64,000 bases of DNA from Lysobacter enzymogenes (GCF_017355525.1 NZ_CP067395.1:496001-560000); one strand, 5' to 3'. Positions 1 through 8,425 are shown, numbered from the stretch's first letter. The notes: generated by a model not told the origin, from the sequence alone. Made by a program: numbers and translations.

Positions 1-1
1 A

Positions 2-2200
2 GCGCAGCCGTATTGGCTCAGCGTGGCCAACGTCGCGCGCAACGACGACGGCAGCTACGCGATCGCGCCGAGTTCGAGCATCTGCGCCTACAGCAAGGAC
101 TGGTGCGTGTCCGCGCCGGGCACCGACATCTATTCGGCCAAGATCGGCGGCCGGGTCAAAACGACGATGCAGGGCACGCTCGACGGCGACGATCCCCTGG
201 CCATCCTGCTCGACCGCTCCAAGCCGCAGTGGAGCTACGAGAACCTCACCGGCACCTCGATGGCCGCGCCGCACGCGATCGGCGCGCTGAGCCTGTTGTT
301 CGAACGCTATCCGTATTTGAACGGCCCGCAGGTGCGCGACGTGCTGCTGACCACCGCCACCGACCTCGGCGCGCCCGGCGTCGACGAAATCTACGGCTGG
401 GGCCTGATCGACCTGCGCAAAGCCATCGACGGCCCCGGCCAGATCCGCGTCGACACCGACGTGGTCATGGACCGCGCGGCCGGCGGCGCGAAAGTGTGGG
501 ACGGGCCGGCCTGGGACGATTGGCGCAACGACATCGGCGGCCCGGGCGTGCTGACCAAGTCCGGCGCGGGTTGGTTGCGGCTCAGCGGCAACAACGCGTT
601 CGGCGGCTTGCGCGTCGCCGGCGGCGTGATGGAACTGACCGGCCGCAACGCCTACGCCGCGCAGGTCGACGGCGGCGCGCTGGTCGTCAACGGCACGCTC
701 GACAGCGCGCAGCTGCCGGTGCATGCCGGCGGCGTGCTCGCCGGCAGCGGCCGCATCGTCGGCGATGTGCGCATGGAAGGCACGCTGTCGCCCGGCAATT
801 CCATCGGAACGTTGAGCGTGCAGGGCGACTACACCCAGGCCGCGGGCTCGACCTATGTCGCCGAAGTCGCGGCCGACGGCCGCGCCGACCGCATCGACGT
901 CGCCGGCAAGGCGCTGCTGCAAGGCGGCACGGTGCAGGTGCTGTACGCGCCGGGGCGCTACGTGCTCGGCCAGAACTTCAATCTGCTCAACGCCGCCGGC
1001 GGCGTCAGCGGCCGCTTCGCCGGCGTCGACCAGGGCGCGCTGTCGCCGTTCCTGCAGTTCGGCCTGAGCTATGCGGCGAACGCGGTCGCGCTGGACGTGG
1101 TGCGCGGCGCGTCGCTGGCCTCGGCCGCGACCACGCCGAACCAGCGCGCCGCGGCCGCCGCGGCCGATGCGCTGGCGGTCGGGCAGGGGCTGCCGCAAGT
1201 GTTGACCCAATTGTTCCCCGCGCAGGCGCCGGCCGCGCTCGATGCGCTCAGCGGCGAAGGCCACGCCAGCCTGCGTTCGATCGCCGTCGACGACAGCCGC
1301 CATGTGCGCGACGCCGCGCTGGCGCGCGCGCGCAGCGGCCGCGGCGGGTTCGCCGCGGACGGCGACGGCGCTTCGCAGGGCGCCTGGGTGCAGGCGCTGA
1401 AATCCGGCGGCACGCTCGACGGCGACGGCAACGCCGCGCGCAACGAGTACAACGGCTCGGCGACGCTGGTCGGCTACGATTACCGCTTCGCCAACGGTTG
1501 GCGGATCGGCGCGCTCGGCGGCGGCGGCCGCATCGACAACAATAACGACCGCCTCGACAAGGGCCGGATCAAGAGCATCCAGATCGGCGTGTACGCAGGC
1601 CAGAACTGGGGCCGTTTCGGCCTCAGCGCCGGCTATACGCAAGCCAGCCAAGACCTGACCCTGGAACGCCGCATCGGCTTCGACGGCTTCGCCGACCGCA
1701 CCCGCGCGGCCTACGACGGCAAGACCCGCCAGGGTTTCGTCGAAGGCGCTTACCGCTTCGGCGGCGCGGCCTGGGGCGTGGAGCCGTACCTGCAGTTCGC
1801 GCAGGTGCGGGTCAAGACCGATGCGTTCCAGGAAACCGGCGGCGCCGCTGCGTTGAGCGGTCGCTCGGCGCAGAGCAAGGTCGATGTCTCGACCCTGGGC
1901 GTGCGCTTCAATCTCGACCTGAAAGGTTCGCAGCAGGACCAGAGCTGGCTGAGCCTGCGCGGCGGTCTCGGCCGTCGCCATGCCAGCGGCGACCTGACGC
2001 CGGTCGCCCAGGTCGCCTGGCGCGGCGGCGCCGCGTTCGACACGGCCGGCGCGCCGCTGGCCGACGACGCCACCGTGCTCGAAGCCGGCGTGGCCGCGCG
2101 CCTGAGCGCGAACGGTTTGCTCGAGCTGAACTACAGCGGGCAGTTCGGCGACGAAGCCGACGACCACGGCGTCAACGCGCGCTACTCGCTGCGGTTCTGA
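2..2200 (+). CDS. Autotransporter serine protease (subtilisin type), 5' truncated
   Basis: This is the 3' part of a secreted S8 (subtilase) protease that carries its own outer-membrane translocator. The reading frame is already open at base 2, so the start and most of the protease domain lie outside the window. The GTSMAAPH motif at about 251-274 holds the nucleophilic Ser (codon 257-259); the Asp and His of the triad are missing because of the truncation. Next come glycine-rich passenger repeats of the autotransporter type (about 530-830). The C-terminal third is an autotransporter beta-barrel ending in Tyr-Ser-Leu-Arg-Phe, the usual terminal aromatic signature. By family, the passenger would be displayed or released at the cell surface. 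A strong terminator follows. The family is clear; the substrate is unknown. Confidence 0.9.
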   Translation, partial: AQPYWLSVANVARNDDGSYAIAPSSSICAYSKDWCVSAPGTDIYSAKIGGRVKTTMQGTLDGDDPLAILLDRSKPQWSYENLTGTSMAAPHAIGALSLLFERYPYLNGPQVRDVLLTTATDLGAPGVDEIYGWGLIDLRKAIDGPGQIRVDTDVVMDRAAGGAKVWDGPAWDDWRNDIGGPGVLTKSGAGWLRLSGNNAFGGLRVAGGVMELTGRNAYAAQVDGGALVVNGTLDSAQLPVHAGGVLAGSGRIVGDVRMEGTLSPGNSIGTLSVQGDYTQAAGSTYVAEVAADGRADRIDVAGKALLQGGTVQVLYAPGRYVLGQNFNLLNAAGGVSGRFAGVDQGALSPFLQFGLSYAANAVALDVVRGASLASAATTPNQRAAAAAADALAVGQGLPQVLTQLFPAQAPAALDALSGEGHASLRSIAVDDSRHVRDAALARARSGRGGFAADGDGASQGAWVQALKSGGTLDGDGNAARNEYNGSATLVGYDYRFANGWRIGALGGGGRIDNNNDRLDKGRIKSIQIGVYAGQNWGRFGLSAGYTQASQDLTLERRIGFDGFADRTRAAYDGKTRQGFVEGAYRFGGAAWGVEPYLQFAQVRVKTDAFQETGGAAALSGRSAQSKVDVSTLGVRFNLDLKGSQQDQSWLSLRGGLGRRHASGDLTPVAQVAWRGGAAFDTAGAPLADDATVLEAGVAARLSANGLLELNYSGQFGDEADDHGVNARYSLRF

Positions 2201-2236
2201 ACGACCGAGTCACCGGCGCCTCCCGGGGCGCCGCGG

Positions 2237-2270
2237 GGCCGCAACGGCGCGAGGCCGTTGCGGCCTTTTT
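2237..2270 (+). terminator. Rho-independent terminator after the autotransporter
   Basis: Perfect 12-bp stem (2237-2248 with 2254-2265), 5-nt loop, then five T residues. It lies 37 bp after the protease stop codon. Confidence 0.9.
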
Positions 2271-2595
2271 CGTTTGCGCGATCCGCAGCGGCCGACGCAG
2301 GCGCTGAGCTCGCAGCGATGCACCGTCGCCGGTTCGTGAACGCGAGCTACACCGATCTCGCCGCAACGGCGCGAACAACGGAAATTTAATTCTCCCGCGA
2401 CCACGCTCCTCGCTATCGTCGCCCCGTTCCGATCTGCGCGCCTCGCGCTGCCCGTATCGCCGCTGCGGTCCCGCCGGCCGCGGCCGCGAGCCGTGGCAGC
2501 GCGCATCGGCAGCGCCGGTTCCGCGTTCGCGCCGCGACGCCGGGCGAACGCCGCAGACGCATCGCGCAAACACCGATCTTCGCAACCGAGGCGCC
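2271..2595. other. Intergenic stretch with no supported gene
   Basis: About 325 bp between the terminator and the next gene. The only open frames are short antisense ones with poor composition. A small A/T patch around 2375-2395 could hold a promoter for the downstream gene, but I see no convincing -35/-10 pair. Confidence 0.5.
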
Positions 2596-3600
2596 ATGCA
2601 TCACGAGCCATCGCAGGAACTGCCGCTACGGCTCAGCGCGATCGCCATCGCCCTGGCGTCGACGGCGTTCATGGTCTGGCTGCTGATGACGGTGCCGACG
2701 CCGTTGCCGCGGGCGACGCAGCTGGACGTGGTCTGGATCGAACGCGTCGCGCCGGCCGACGCGCCCGCAGTCTCGCCCGAACCGCCGCCGCAACGCAGCC
2801 AGGCGGCGGCCGCAGCGTCGCCGCGCGCGGCGCGCTCCGCATCGGCCGCGCCAACGCCGCCCACCGCGCCGTCCGCGAGCGCGCCCAAGCTCGCGCCCGC
2901 CGCACCGGCCAAGGCCGCGCCGTCCACGCAGCTGTACACCGTCGAAGGCCGCGTCGCGCTCGCCGCGAATCCCGAATTCGATCCGATGAAGCGCAAGACC
3001 TACATCCCGGGCAGCGACGAGGACCCGGCGGCGAACAAGGTCCGCAACGCCTTCCAACGCCCCAATCCGTTGCCGCCGGAACCCGCCGGTTTCGCCATGG
3101 GCACCGACGGCACCTTGGGCGAGGCCTTGATGGAAAAGCTCGACAATCGCCTGAAGAAAATCGCCGAGAAGCTGCCGGGCCGCAAACAGATTCAAGAAGT
3201 GACCGCACGGCCGCCGCCGCCGGTGCGCTTCAACCCGGCCTTGCACGAGCGCCCGTCCGATCTCGGCAGCGAGGCCACCGGCGACGCTTACAAGGCCGCG
3301 CCGATCGCGTTCGAACGCGCGCCGGGCCTGAAGGGCGAGGCCAGCGCGCGCATCCGCGCAGCCATCGGCGAACTGGAAACGCGCCGCCGCGAATGCGGCC
3401 TGGACCGCTTGCGGCAGTGGCTGGCGCCGGCGCTGGCGGGCCTGGACGAGTTGCAGCGCATCGAATACGCCTACGGCCACGGCGCCGACCCGATCAGCGC
3501 CCGGCAGTTGCTGCCGCGTTCGGCCGACATGGCCTACGACCGCGCGCGGCGGGCGATCTGGTACGCGGACAAGCAGGGCGAGAGCTGCGCGAAGTCGTAG
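2596..3600 (+). CDS. Membrane-anchored Pro/Ala-rich protein of unknown function
   Basis: Predicted protein of 334 aa, function not recognised. One hydrophobic segment at residues 13-32 looks like a non-cleaved N-terminal anchor. A Pro/Ala-rich spacer follows (about 55-115), and then a charged C-terminal region with two Cys, one in the last five residues. The layout (short cytoplasmic tail, one membrane segment, Pro-rich periplasmic spacer) resembles TonB-type proteins, but I see no recognisable TonB C-terminal domain. The start is the first ATG before the hydrophobic segment; the ribosome-binding site is weak. It stands alone between two terminator-flanked units. The ORF is likely real from third-position GC; the role is open. 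Confidence 0.7.
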   Translation: MHHEPSQELPLRLSAIAIALASTAFMVWLLMTVPTPLPRATQLDVVWIERVAPADAPAVSPEPPPQRSQAAAAASPRAARSASAAPTPPTAPSASAPKLAPAAPAKAAPSTQLYTVEGRVALAANPEFDPMKRKTYIPGSDEDPAANKVRNAFQRPNPLPPEPAGFAMGTDGTLGEALMEKLDNRLKKIAEKLPGRKQIQEVTARPPPPVRFNPALHERPSDLGSEATGDAYKAAPIAFERAPGLKGEASARIRAAIGELETRRRECGLDRLRQWLAPALAGLDELQRIEYAYGHGADPISARQLLPRSADMAYDRARRAIWYADKQGESCAKS

Positions 3601-3707
3601 CCGCGCGGCGTCGCCGATCTCGTCGCGCTGCCGCGTGGCGCCCGACGCCTTACCCCGCGCCGCCGCCTGCCGTATGCTTCGCGCTCCCACCCAGGAGCGA
3701 AAGACAC

Positions 3708-3926
3708 GTGGATCTGGAAACGATCGGTGAAGTGGTGCAAATCGACGACGTGCAGGAAGTGAACCAGCGCCTGCAGGACGGCTGGGTCGTCCTGGCCGTG
3801 GCCACCGGCACCAAGAGCGGCGGCGAGCCGTGGCTGCGCTACTCGATGGGCCTGCCCTACGAGGACGAAGACGAGGAAGACGAGGACGAAGAAGAAGGCG
3901 ACGAGGACGAGGAAGAAGACGAATAA
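3708..3926 (+). CDS. Small protein with a poly-acidic C-terminal tail
   Basis: Predicted protein of 72 aa that starts at a GTG with a good AGGAG site 10 nt upstream. The N-terminal part (about 1-45) resembles small DUF1737/DUF4177-like folds, where a helix is followed by a Gly-Trp-x-Val/Leu strand. The last 24 residues are almost entirely Asp and Glu. A TATGCT -10-like hexamer lies at 3673-3678, about 30 bp upstream. Such tails are often flexible or bind basic partners, but nothing here shows a partner. A strong hairpin terminator follows, so it is a single-gene unit. The function is unknown. Confidence 0.75.
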   Translation: MDLETIGEVVQIDDVQEVNQRLQDGWVVLAVATGTKSGGEPWLRYSMGLPYEDEDEEDEDEEEGDEDEEEDE

Positions 3927-3954
3927 GTCCGCTTCTGTCGCACCGTCTTCGAAC

Positions 3955-3990
3955 CGCGAAGGCCGGCGCAAGCCGGCCTTCGCGTTTTTT
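3955..3990 (+). terminator. Rho-independent terminator
   Basis: 13-bp perfect stem (3955-3967 with 3972-3984), GCAA loop, then six T. It closes the acidic-tail gene. Confidence 0.92.
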
Positions 3991-4013
3991 GCGTCGAGGC
4001 CGCACGCCGCCGC

Positions 4014-4163
4014 TCAGGGCAGATGGCTGGAGCTGTTGTCCACCATCAACCGCGAGCAAACGCCGTTGGCGTCCGCGGAGAACGCTACGAACGAGGACGG
4101 CGAAATGGTCCGGGCGATGTCGACGACGGCCGGATCCACCGAGATGCAATACAGGCTCCCTTG
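4014..4163 (-). other. In-frame coding-like extension behind an amber stop
   Basis: Read on the minus strand in the same frame as the upstream small secreted protein, the 49 codons after its TAG (4164-4166) stay open to a TGA at 4014-4016. They keep the strong G/C third-position bias of true genes and add two more Cys. This suggests the ancestral protein was about 135 aa and is now interrupted by a nonsense codon, read through, or affected by a sequencing error. Confidence 0.55.
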
Positions 4164-4424
4164 CTAGTTCAGCGCGCGGCAGCTCACGTACACCTGGGTG
4201 AGGCCGGGGTAGGGATAGGACGAGTCGGGAATGCCGTATTTGACCGCGCAGCCGATTTCCGCGCGCGGATCGGCGCTGCGCCGCGCCGCGTTGAGCCCGC
4301 CCGAGGCCCCGCGCCCCGGCAGGTTGAGCGACACATCGCCGCCGAAGTATTGGTTTCCCGCATGCGCCGCCGGGCAACACGCCAGCGCCGCCGCCAGCGC
4401 CAACAGCGCCGATCCGATTTTCAT
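4164..4424 (-). CDS. Small secreted protein, probably truncated by an amber codon
   Basis: Predicted protein of 86 aa with a clear signal peptide: basic start, Ala/Leu core, and a likely cut after Ala-His-Ala at about residue 22. The mature part is small, Gly-rich, and has two Cys. It matches no family I recognise. The stop is TAG, and the frame continues open and coding-like for 49 more codons, so the natural product may be longer (4014-4424). The gene sits alone and converges with the acidic-tail gene. It is either a decaying gene or one that depends on suppression. Confidence 0.6.
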   Translation of the reverse strand: MKIGSALLALAAALACCPAAHAGNQYFGGDVSLNLPGRGASGGLNAARRSADPRAEIGCAVKYGIPDSSYPYPGLTQVYVSCRALN

Positions 4425-4695
4425 GATGTCTTCCTTTGCGGCGCGCCGGATCGCGATCGGGCGCGCGCTTGCGCGGACCTCGGCCGCAGCCGGGATCGGA
4501 TGCGGCGGTCCGATGGCTGACTCGGAAAACGCGGCGAAACCGGCTCATGCCGGCGGCGCGAAATCGGCGATCGCTGCTGCGTATAAAGCTCGTTCACGAT
4601 GCGCGCCCGGCGCGGCAGTAGAGTGCGGCGACGCCGATCGGCGCGACGGTTCGGGCCGATCATCACGACGGGGTTTCACCAGGGAGAGTCGCCTT

Positions 4696-5049
4696 ATGTT
4701 CAAGCATCTTGCAGCCGCGTTGTTTCTCGCAAGCTTGGCCCTCGGCACCGCCGCGGCCGCTCAGCCGCAGGCCGTTCGCGTCGACGCGACGAGCAAGCAG
4801 ACGGCCGAAGCGTCGTACAAGGTCATGATGGACGGCCGCTCCGAAGACGAGCGGCGAAAGCTGTCCTTGGCGATATTGGTGCTGAACCTGGAAGACGTAG
4901 GCAGTGCCCGGGACGCGATGCAGAACCCGGAACTCGATGCGCCGTCGATCGGCCGCATCAAGGACAAGGTCGCGGGCCTGACCGCGGACGAGATCATTGC
5001 GCTGGCGGCGCGCAGCACCGCGATCCACGTCGAAACCCCGGCGCAGTAG
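4696..5049 (+). CDS. Exported small protein, DUF6694-like
   Basis: Predicted protein of 117 aa. Residues 1-22 form a signal peptide ending Ala-Ala-Ala-Ala-Gln. The mature part has a helical pattern: a region with Ser-Tyr-Lys-Val-Met, a Glu-Arg-Arg-Lys turn, a Leu-rich helix, and a terminal GLTADEIIALA helix. This resembles the DUF6694 family of small periplasmic proteins, though the lipobox Cys typical of many members is absent, so it is probably soluble. The AGGGAGAG site ends 8 nt before the ATG. A short terminator follows. The role is unknown. Confidence 0.75.
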   Translation: MFKHLAAALFLASLALGTAAAAQPQAVRVDATSKQTAEASYKVMMDGRSEDERRKLSLAILVLNLEDVGSARDAMQNPELDAPSIGRIKDKVAGLTADEIIALAARSTAIHVETPAQ

Positions 5050-5079
5050 GCGCCGCTGCGATTGCGCAGAGGATGAAAC

Positions 5080-5107
5080 AAGGCCCCGCGATGCGGGGCC
5101 TTTCGTT
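5080..5107 (+). terminator. Terminator-like hairpin
   Basis: 9-bp stem (5081-5089 with 5093-5101), 3-nt loop, short interrupted T run. Weaker than the others nearby. Confidence 0.7.
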
Positions 5108-5153
5108 GTCGCGCTGCGGCCGGACCTTTGCGGCGGTCTGGCCGAAGCGGAGT

Positions 5154-5318
5154 TTACGCCGCGGGCCCGCGGCCCCTGAAGAACGAAATCACCGCCAGAA
5201 TCAAGAACACCACGAACAGGATCCAGGCGATCTGGCTGGCGGCGCCGGCGATGCCGGTGAAGCCCAGGACGCCGGCGATGAGGGCGATGACTAGGAAAAT
5301 TACGGCGTAGTGAAGCAT
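5154..5318 (-). CDS. DUF1328 family small membrane protein
   Basis: Predicted protein of 54 aa with two hydrophobic segments (about 5-22 and 28-46) separated by a short Gly-Thr-Gly-Ile-Ala-Gly turn. The [20 protein letters not shown] opening is typical of DUF1328 (YtjA-like) peptides. A GGAG ribosome-binding site lies 7 nt before the ATG. Family members are short inner-membrane proteins of unknown role, often near stress genes. The neighbour at 5409-5576, on the same strand, encodes a hydrophilic peptide, with a terminator between them. The family call is confident; the function is unknown. Confidence 0.87.
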   Translation of the reverse strand: MLHYAVIFLVIALIAGVLGFTGIAGAASQIAWILFVVFLILAVISFFRGRGPAA

Positions 5319-5357
5319 GTCGGATCTCCGGAAGTCGTCGACGCGGACGCGTCGGCC

Positions 5358-5385
5358 AAAAAGAGGGCCCGACGGGGCCCTCTTT
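5358..5385. terminator. Bidirectional terminator
   Basis: 11-bp perfect stem (5360-5370 with 5375-5385), loop GACG, flanked by A-run and T-run. It is placed to end the minus-strand gene at 5409-5576. Confidence 0.8.
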
Positions 5386-5408
5386 GTTGTGTCGATCAGG
5401 CGGATGGT

Positions 5409-5576
5409 TCAACGCTGCGGATTCTGTCCGCCGCCCTGCTGTCCGTCGCGATCCTGATCGCCCTGCTTTTTCTCGCCCGGATTCTGCTCGCGGCGCTCGC
5501 GATCCTTCTGGTCGTGTTGATCCTGCTGGCCTTGTTGGCCCTGCTGTCCGGGTTGGCCTTGCTGTTGGTTGCCCAT
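5409..5576 (-). CDS. Gln/Gly-rich hydrophilic low-complexity peptide
   Basis: Predicted protein of 55 aa. I chose the internal ATG at 5576 because a GAGGTG site lies just upstream and the repetitive composition begins there. It is made almost only of Gln, Gly, Asp, Lys, Arg and Pro, with repeats of Gly-Gln-Gln. There is no hydrophobic segment. Such composition suggests a disordered, hydrophilin-like stress peptide, but that is inference only. It has its own downstream terminator. The reading frame is strongly patterned, which supports it being real. Confidence 0.6.
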   Translation of the reverse strand: MGNQQQGQPGQQGQQGQQDQHDQKDRERREQNPGEKKQGDQDRDGQQGGGQNPQR

Positions 5577-5774
5577 GTCTGCACCTCGCTGATGGATCCG
5601 AGCCGGAGTCGATTCGGATGCATCGAAGCTGCGCGTTGCAGGGTTAACGACGGATCGCCGATGCAGGCCGATTGCCTCACCTTGCGGGAACATGCGCCTA
5701 ACAAGCGAAGCGAAGGCCGGGCGCGTTCTCGGTTCGGCGCTGAATCGTTCAGAAGAAAAATGCGGGCGGCTCGT

Positions 5775-6158
5775 TCAACGCGCGCGCAGACCGAGCGAGA
5801 TGCGGCCGAGATGGATGAATTCGGCCGGCGCATCCGCCCGGCATTTCCGGTTCTGCTCCCACACCCGCACCCACACCGCCGCGACCACTTCGCGGGCCTG
5901 GTTCCACTCCAGCCGCGACTCGCTCGCCGTGCGGCGATAGCGCACCATCAACTCGTCGAGCATTTCGGTGATGTCGCGGCCATTGGCCTTGAGGCAGGCG
6001 TCGATGCCGAGTTTCAGCGCGGGCTTCACATCGTCCCAGCGCACGTGCTTGCAGTGGGGAAGCTCGCGGAAGTTCGCTCTCCAGTGGCTGAGTTCCGCGT
6101 CGGAATCGACGACCAATCCGACATCGCGTGCATCGGTTTCGAAAGCGTGCATTCCCAT
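5775..6158 (-). CDS. Conserved hypothetical protein
   Basis: Predicted protein of 127 aa, soluble, no signal peptide, function not recognised. The start at 6158 (Met-Gly-Met-His) was chosen because an AAAAGGAAA site precedes it by about 8 nt; the frame is open further upstream but loses coding character. The protein mixes acidic and aromatic residues, with Trp in Ser-His-Trp and Arg-Trp-Asp-Asp and a helical C-terminal half rich in Arg, Glu and Val. It lies alone, divergent from the SDR gene. Confidence 0.7.
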   Translation of the reverse strand: MGMHAFETDARDVGLVVDSDAELSHWRANFRELPHCKHVRWDDVKPALKLGIDACLKANGRDITEMLDELMVRYRRTASESRLEWNQAREVVAAVWVRVWEQNRKCRADAPAEFIHLGRISLGLRAR

Positions 6159-6279
6159 TGGCGATTTCCTTTTGAAGTCTTGCGGGTGTCCCCTGAAGGG
6201 GCTGAACCTAGGTAAGCGCGTGTCGCCGATGCGTGAATTTCGCGCAGTCGATAAGTGGAATCCGCGTATGCGTCGTTTC

Positions 6280-6296
6280 ATCTGAACTGTTCAGTT
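6280..6296. promoter_or_regulatory. Overlapping palindromes, possible operator
   Basis: CTGAAC-T-GTTCAG (6280-6292) overlaps GAACTG-TT-CAGTTC (6282-6295). It lies in the divergent region between the hypothetical gene (minus) and the SDR gene (plus), about 120 bp before each start. No regulator is assigned. Confidence 0.4.
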
Positions 6297-6413
6297 CGTG
6301 CGAGTGCGTTGTGTCGGGAAATTCGCGGCGCCGGCGCGTGGCCGCGGCATGTTCACTTCGTCCGAAGCGTCGGCGCGTTAGCTTGGGGCCACGTCAGATT
6401 TCGCGAGGCAACT

Positions 6414-7454
6414 ATGGCCAGCAAGTCCAAGCGTGCATCCGTCGACGGCGGCAGCGGCAAGTCCGCATCGACGGATTTCCTCGTCGCGGCAACGCAGACC
6501 GCGACGCGGCAGAAGAAGATCCAGTCCAAGGTCGACGCCGTCGACGCGCGCAAGGCCAAGAAAAAGCAAGACGTCAAGCCTGCCGTCCAAGCAGGAGCGC
6601 GGCCTCAGCCCAGCAATCCGCTGCCGAAGCAGCATCAGCAAAAGCCCGGACAGGAAAGCCAGCTGAGCCCCGCGCCGCGCTTCAGGGCGCCCGACTACCT
6701 GGGCAGCGGCAAGCTGGCGGGAAAAGTCGCGCTGGTGACCGGCGGAGATTCCGGAATCGGCCGCGCGGTCGCGGTGCTGTTCGCGCGCGAAGGCGCCGAC
6801 GTGGCCATCGCTTACCTGAGCGAGCACCAGGACGCGCACGATACGCGCGGCCTGATCGAAGACGAAGGCCGGCGCAGCCTGGCGATCTGCGGCGACGTGC
6901 GCGATTCGAAATTCTGCGACAGCGCCGTGGCCGAAGTGCTGGCCGCGTTCGGCGGCCTCGACATCCTGGTCAACAACGCCGCGTTCCAGCAGCACAGCGA
7001 TGCGCTGGAGGACCTCAGCGACGAACACCTGCGCGAGACGCTGGAGACCAACATCGCCGGCTACTTCCACATGGCGCGCGCCGCGTTGCCGCATCTGAAG
7101 CAAGGTTCGGCGATCATCAACACCGGCTCGGAAACCGGCTTGTTCGGCAACAAGCGCCTGCTCGATTACTCGGCGACCAAAGGCGCGATCCATGCGTTCA
7201 CCCTGTCGCTGGCCAGCCAGTTGCTGCCGCGCGGCATCCGCGTCAACGCCGTCGCGCCCGGGCCGGTGTGGACGCCGCTGAATCCGGCGGACCGGCCGGC
7301 CGAGGAGGTCGCGGATTTCGGCAAGGACAGCGACATGGGGCGGCCGGCGCAGCCGGAGGAAATCTCGCCGGCGTACGTGTTCCTCGCCTCGCCGGTGATG
7401 TCGTCCTACGTCAACGGCGTGGTGTTGCCGGTGATGGGCGGGCCGCGCGGCTGA
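6414..7454 (+). CDS. SDR oxidoreductase with Lys-rich N-terminal extension (YghA/YdaD-like)
   Basis: Predicted protein of 346 aa. Residues 1-80 are Lys/Ala/Gln-rich and look disordered. The catalytic short-chain dehydrogenase part follows: GGDSGIGRAV cofactor loop (about 108-117), Asn-Asn-Ala, catalytic Ser in the Thr-Gly-Ser-Glu-Thr segment, Tyr-Ser-Ala-Thr-Lys, and a C-terminal Tyr-Val-Asn-Gly. The pattern fits the YghA/general-stress-protein-39 subfamily of NAD(P)-dependent oxidoreductases. GAGG lies 7 nt before the ATG. The substrate is not known. The basic N-terminal extension is longer than usual for this subfamily. Confidence 0.88.
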   Translation: MASKSKRASVDGGSGKSASTDFLVAATQTATRQKKIQSKVDAVDARKAKKKQDVKPAVQAGARPQPSNPLPKQHQQKPGQESQLSPAPRFRAPDYLGSGKLAGKVALVTGGDSGIGRAVAVLFAREGADVAIAYLSEHQDAHDTRGLIEDEGRRSLAICGDVRDSKFCDSAVAEVLAAFGGLDILVNNAAFQQHSDALEDLSDEHLRETLETNIAGYFHMARAALPHLKQGSAIINTGSETGLFGNKRLLDYSATKGAIHAFTLSLASQLLPRGIRVNAVAPGPVWTPLNPADRPAEEVADFGKDSDMGRPAQPEEISPAYVFLASPVMSSYVNGVVLPVMGGPRG

Positions 7455-7512
7455 AGCGCCCGTCTGCCGATCCGCGTCCGCGCGCGGCCGCATTGCGCGA
7501 ACGCGCGCCGGG

Positions 7513-7827
7513 CTATTGTTCGTCCAGGCGGAAAACGGGGCGTCCGGTGTGGCGCCTGTGCTGGACACCGACCTTCACCCGGCGTCCGGATTCGAACAGC
7601 TCGGGGGACCACAGCGACAGTTCCGAGCCGTCGTCCAGGCGCACGACGCAACTGGCGACCGCGTTGGTCGCGTAGCGGCCGACCGGCTTTCGGCAATCGA
7701 CGATGCGGCCTTCGACGAACGAGACCGGACCCTGCGGCGCGTCTTGTTCCAGCCAGGACAACTGGACCAGCACGATCATCGCCGCGCTGATGCAGACCGC
7801 GATCGCTATCGTCGTGGAGATCTTCAT
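7513..7827 (-). CDS. Single-pass membrane protein of unknown function
   Basis: Predicted protein of 104 aa. Residues 5-24 form one hydrophobic helix, probably an inner-membrane anchor. The rest is a small beta-rich domain with two Cys (Asp-Cys-Arg and Ser-Cys-Val) and a Leu-Trp-Ser-Pro-Glu motif. No family was recognised. It converges with the SDR gene with a gap of about 60 bp and lies downstream of tmRNA on the same strand, separated from it by the tmRNA terminator. Confidence 0.7.
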   Translation of the reverse strand: MKISTTIAIAVCISAAMIVLVQLSWLEQDAPQGPVSFVEGRIVDCRKPVGRYATNAVASCVVRLDDGSELSLWSPELFESGRRVKVGVQHRRHTGRPVFRLDEQ

Positions 7828-7972
7828 CGCGAAAGCTTTGGGCAGCGGGCGGCCGGACGGACGTCAAGTGTAGATGCTACGAGACTGGGCGCAGTGTATC
7901 GGCCGCCGCGGCGGGTGCAGGCGGCCGCGTAACAGCCGCGAGCGCCGACGGCGCCGCCCGATCGCCGCAGGC

Positions 7973-8010
7973 ACAAAATAGGCCGGAAACCCTAGAAGGT
8001 ATTCCGGCCT
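7973..8010 (-). terminator. Terminator of tmRNA
   Basis: 9-bp stem (7980-7988 with 8002-8010). On the minus strand it is followed by TATTTTG. It lies 30 bp beyond the tmRNA 3' end. Confidence 0.75.
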
Positions 8011-8040
8011 GTCTTGTCGGATCCTCGCGGATCCGTTTGA

Positions 8041-8394
8041 TGGTGGAGGTGGGCGGAATCGAACCGCCGTCCGAAGGCACTCCATCCCCGGCACTACATG
8101 CTTAGCGCTCCGTTGGATCTCGTCCCGGGACAGCACGGCGCGCAAAGCGCATCCAAGGACCAGCCTGCTATAGGTTGACCGGGAGCTGGCAGGCGGCGGC
8201 TCCCGGCGATTCCGTGATAGTGACCCTACGCTGCGAGCACGGACACAAGCAGTTTCGGGGCTTACGCCTTAAGCGGCGAGAGCGTAGTTGTCGTCGTTGG
8301 CAACTAGAGTTTTGCAGCTGGATTTACGAGGAAAGCTACCCCCTCGGCATGCGCCAAGCGATTTCGCGACCCCCGTCGAAGCCAGTGCACCCCC
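8041..8394 (-). ncRNA. ssrA: tmRNA (transfer-messenger RNA)
   Basis: The RNA rescues stalled ribosomes with SmpB (gene at 12654-13163). On the minus strand the 5' end reads GGGGGTGCACTGGCTTCGAC and the 3' end carries a TGGAGGTGGG-type acceptor/T-arm segment with the T-loop GGTTCGATTCC and an encoded CCA at 8041. The tag reading frame lies at 8269-8301: Ala-Asn-Asp-Asp-Asn-Tyr-Ala-Leu-Ala-Ala and TAA. This gives the usual Ala-Leu-Ala-Ala degron for ClpXP/ClpAP. The length of about 354 nt is normal. A strong sigma-70 promoter lies upstream, implying a 5' leader of about 25 nt removed by RNase P. Confidence 0.97.
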
Positions 8395-8425
8395 GGGGAA
8401 ACTGCGTTACTGCGTTGACCCGTTC

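Noticed and set aside
2493..3926. 477-codon plus-strand frame overlapping the anchored protein
   Set aside because: Only its last 73 codons (including the stop) are coding-like, and these start at the GTG with a good ribosome-binding site at 3708.
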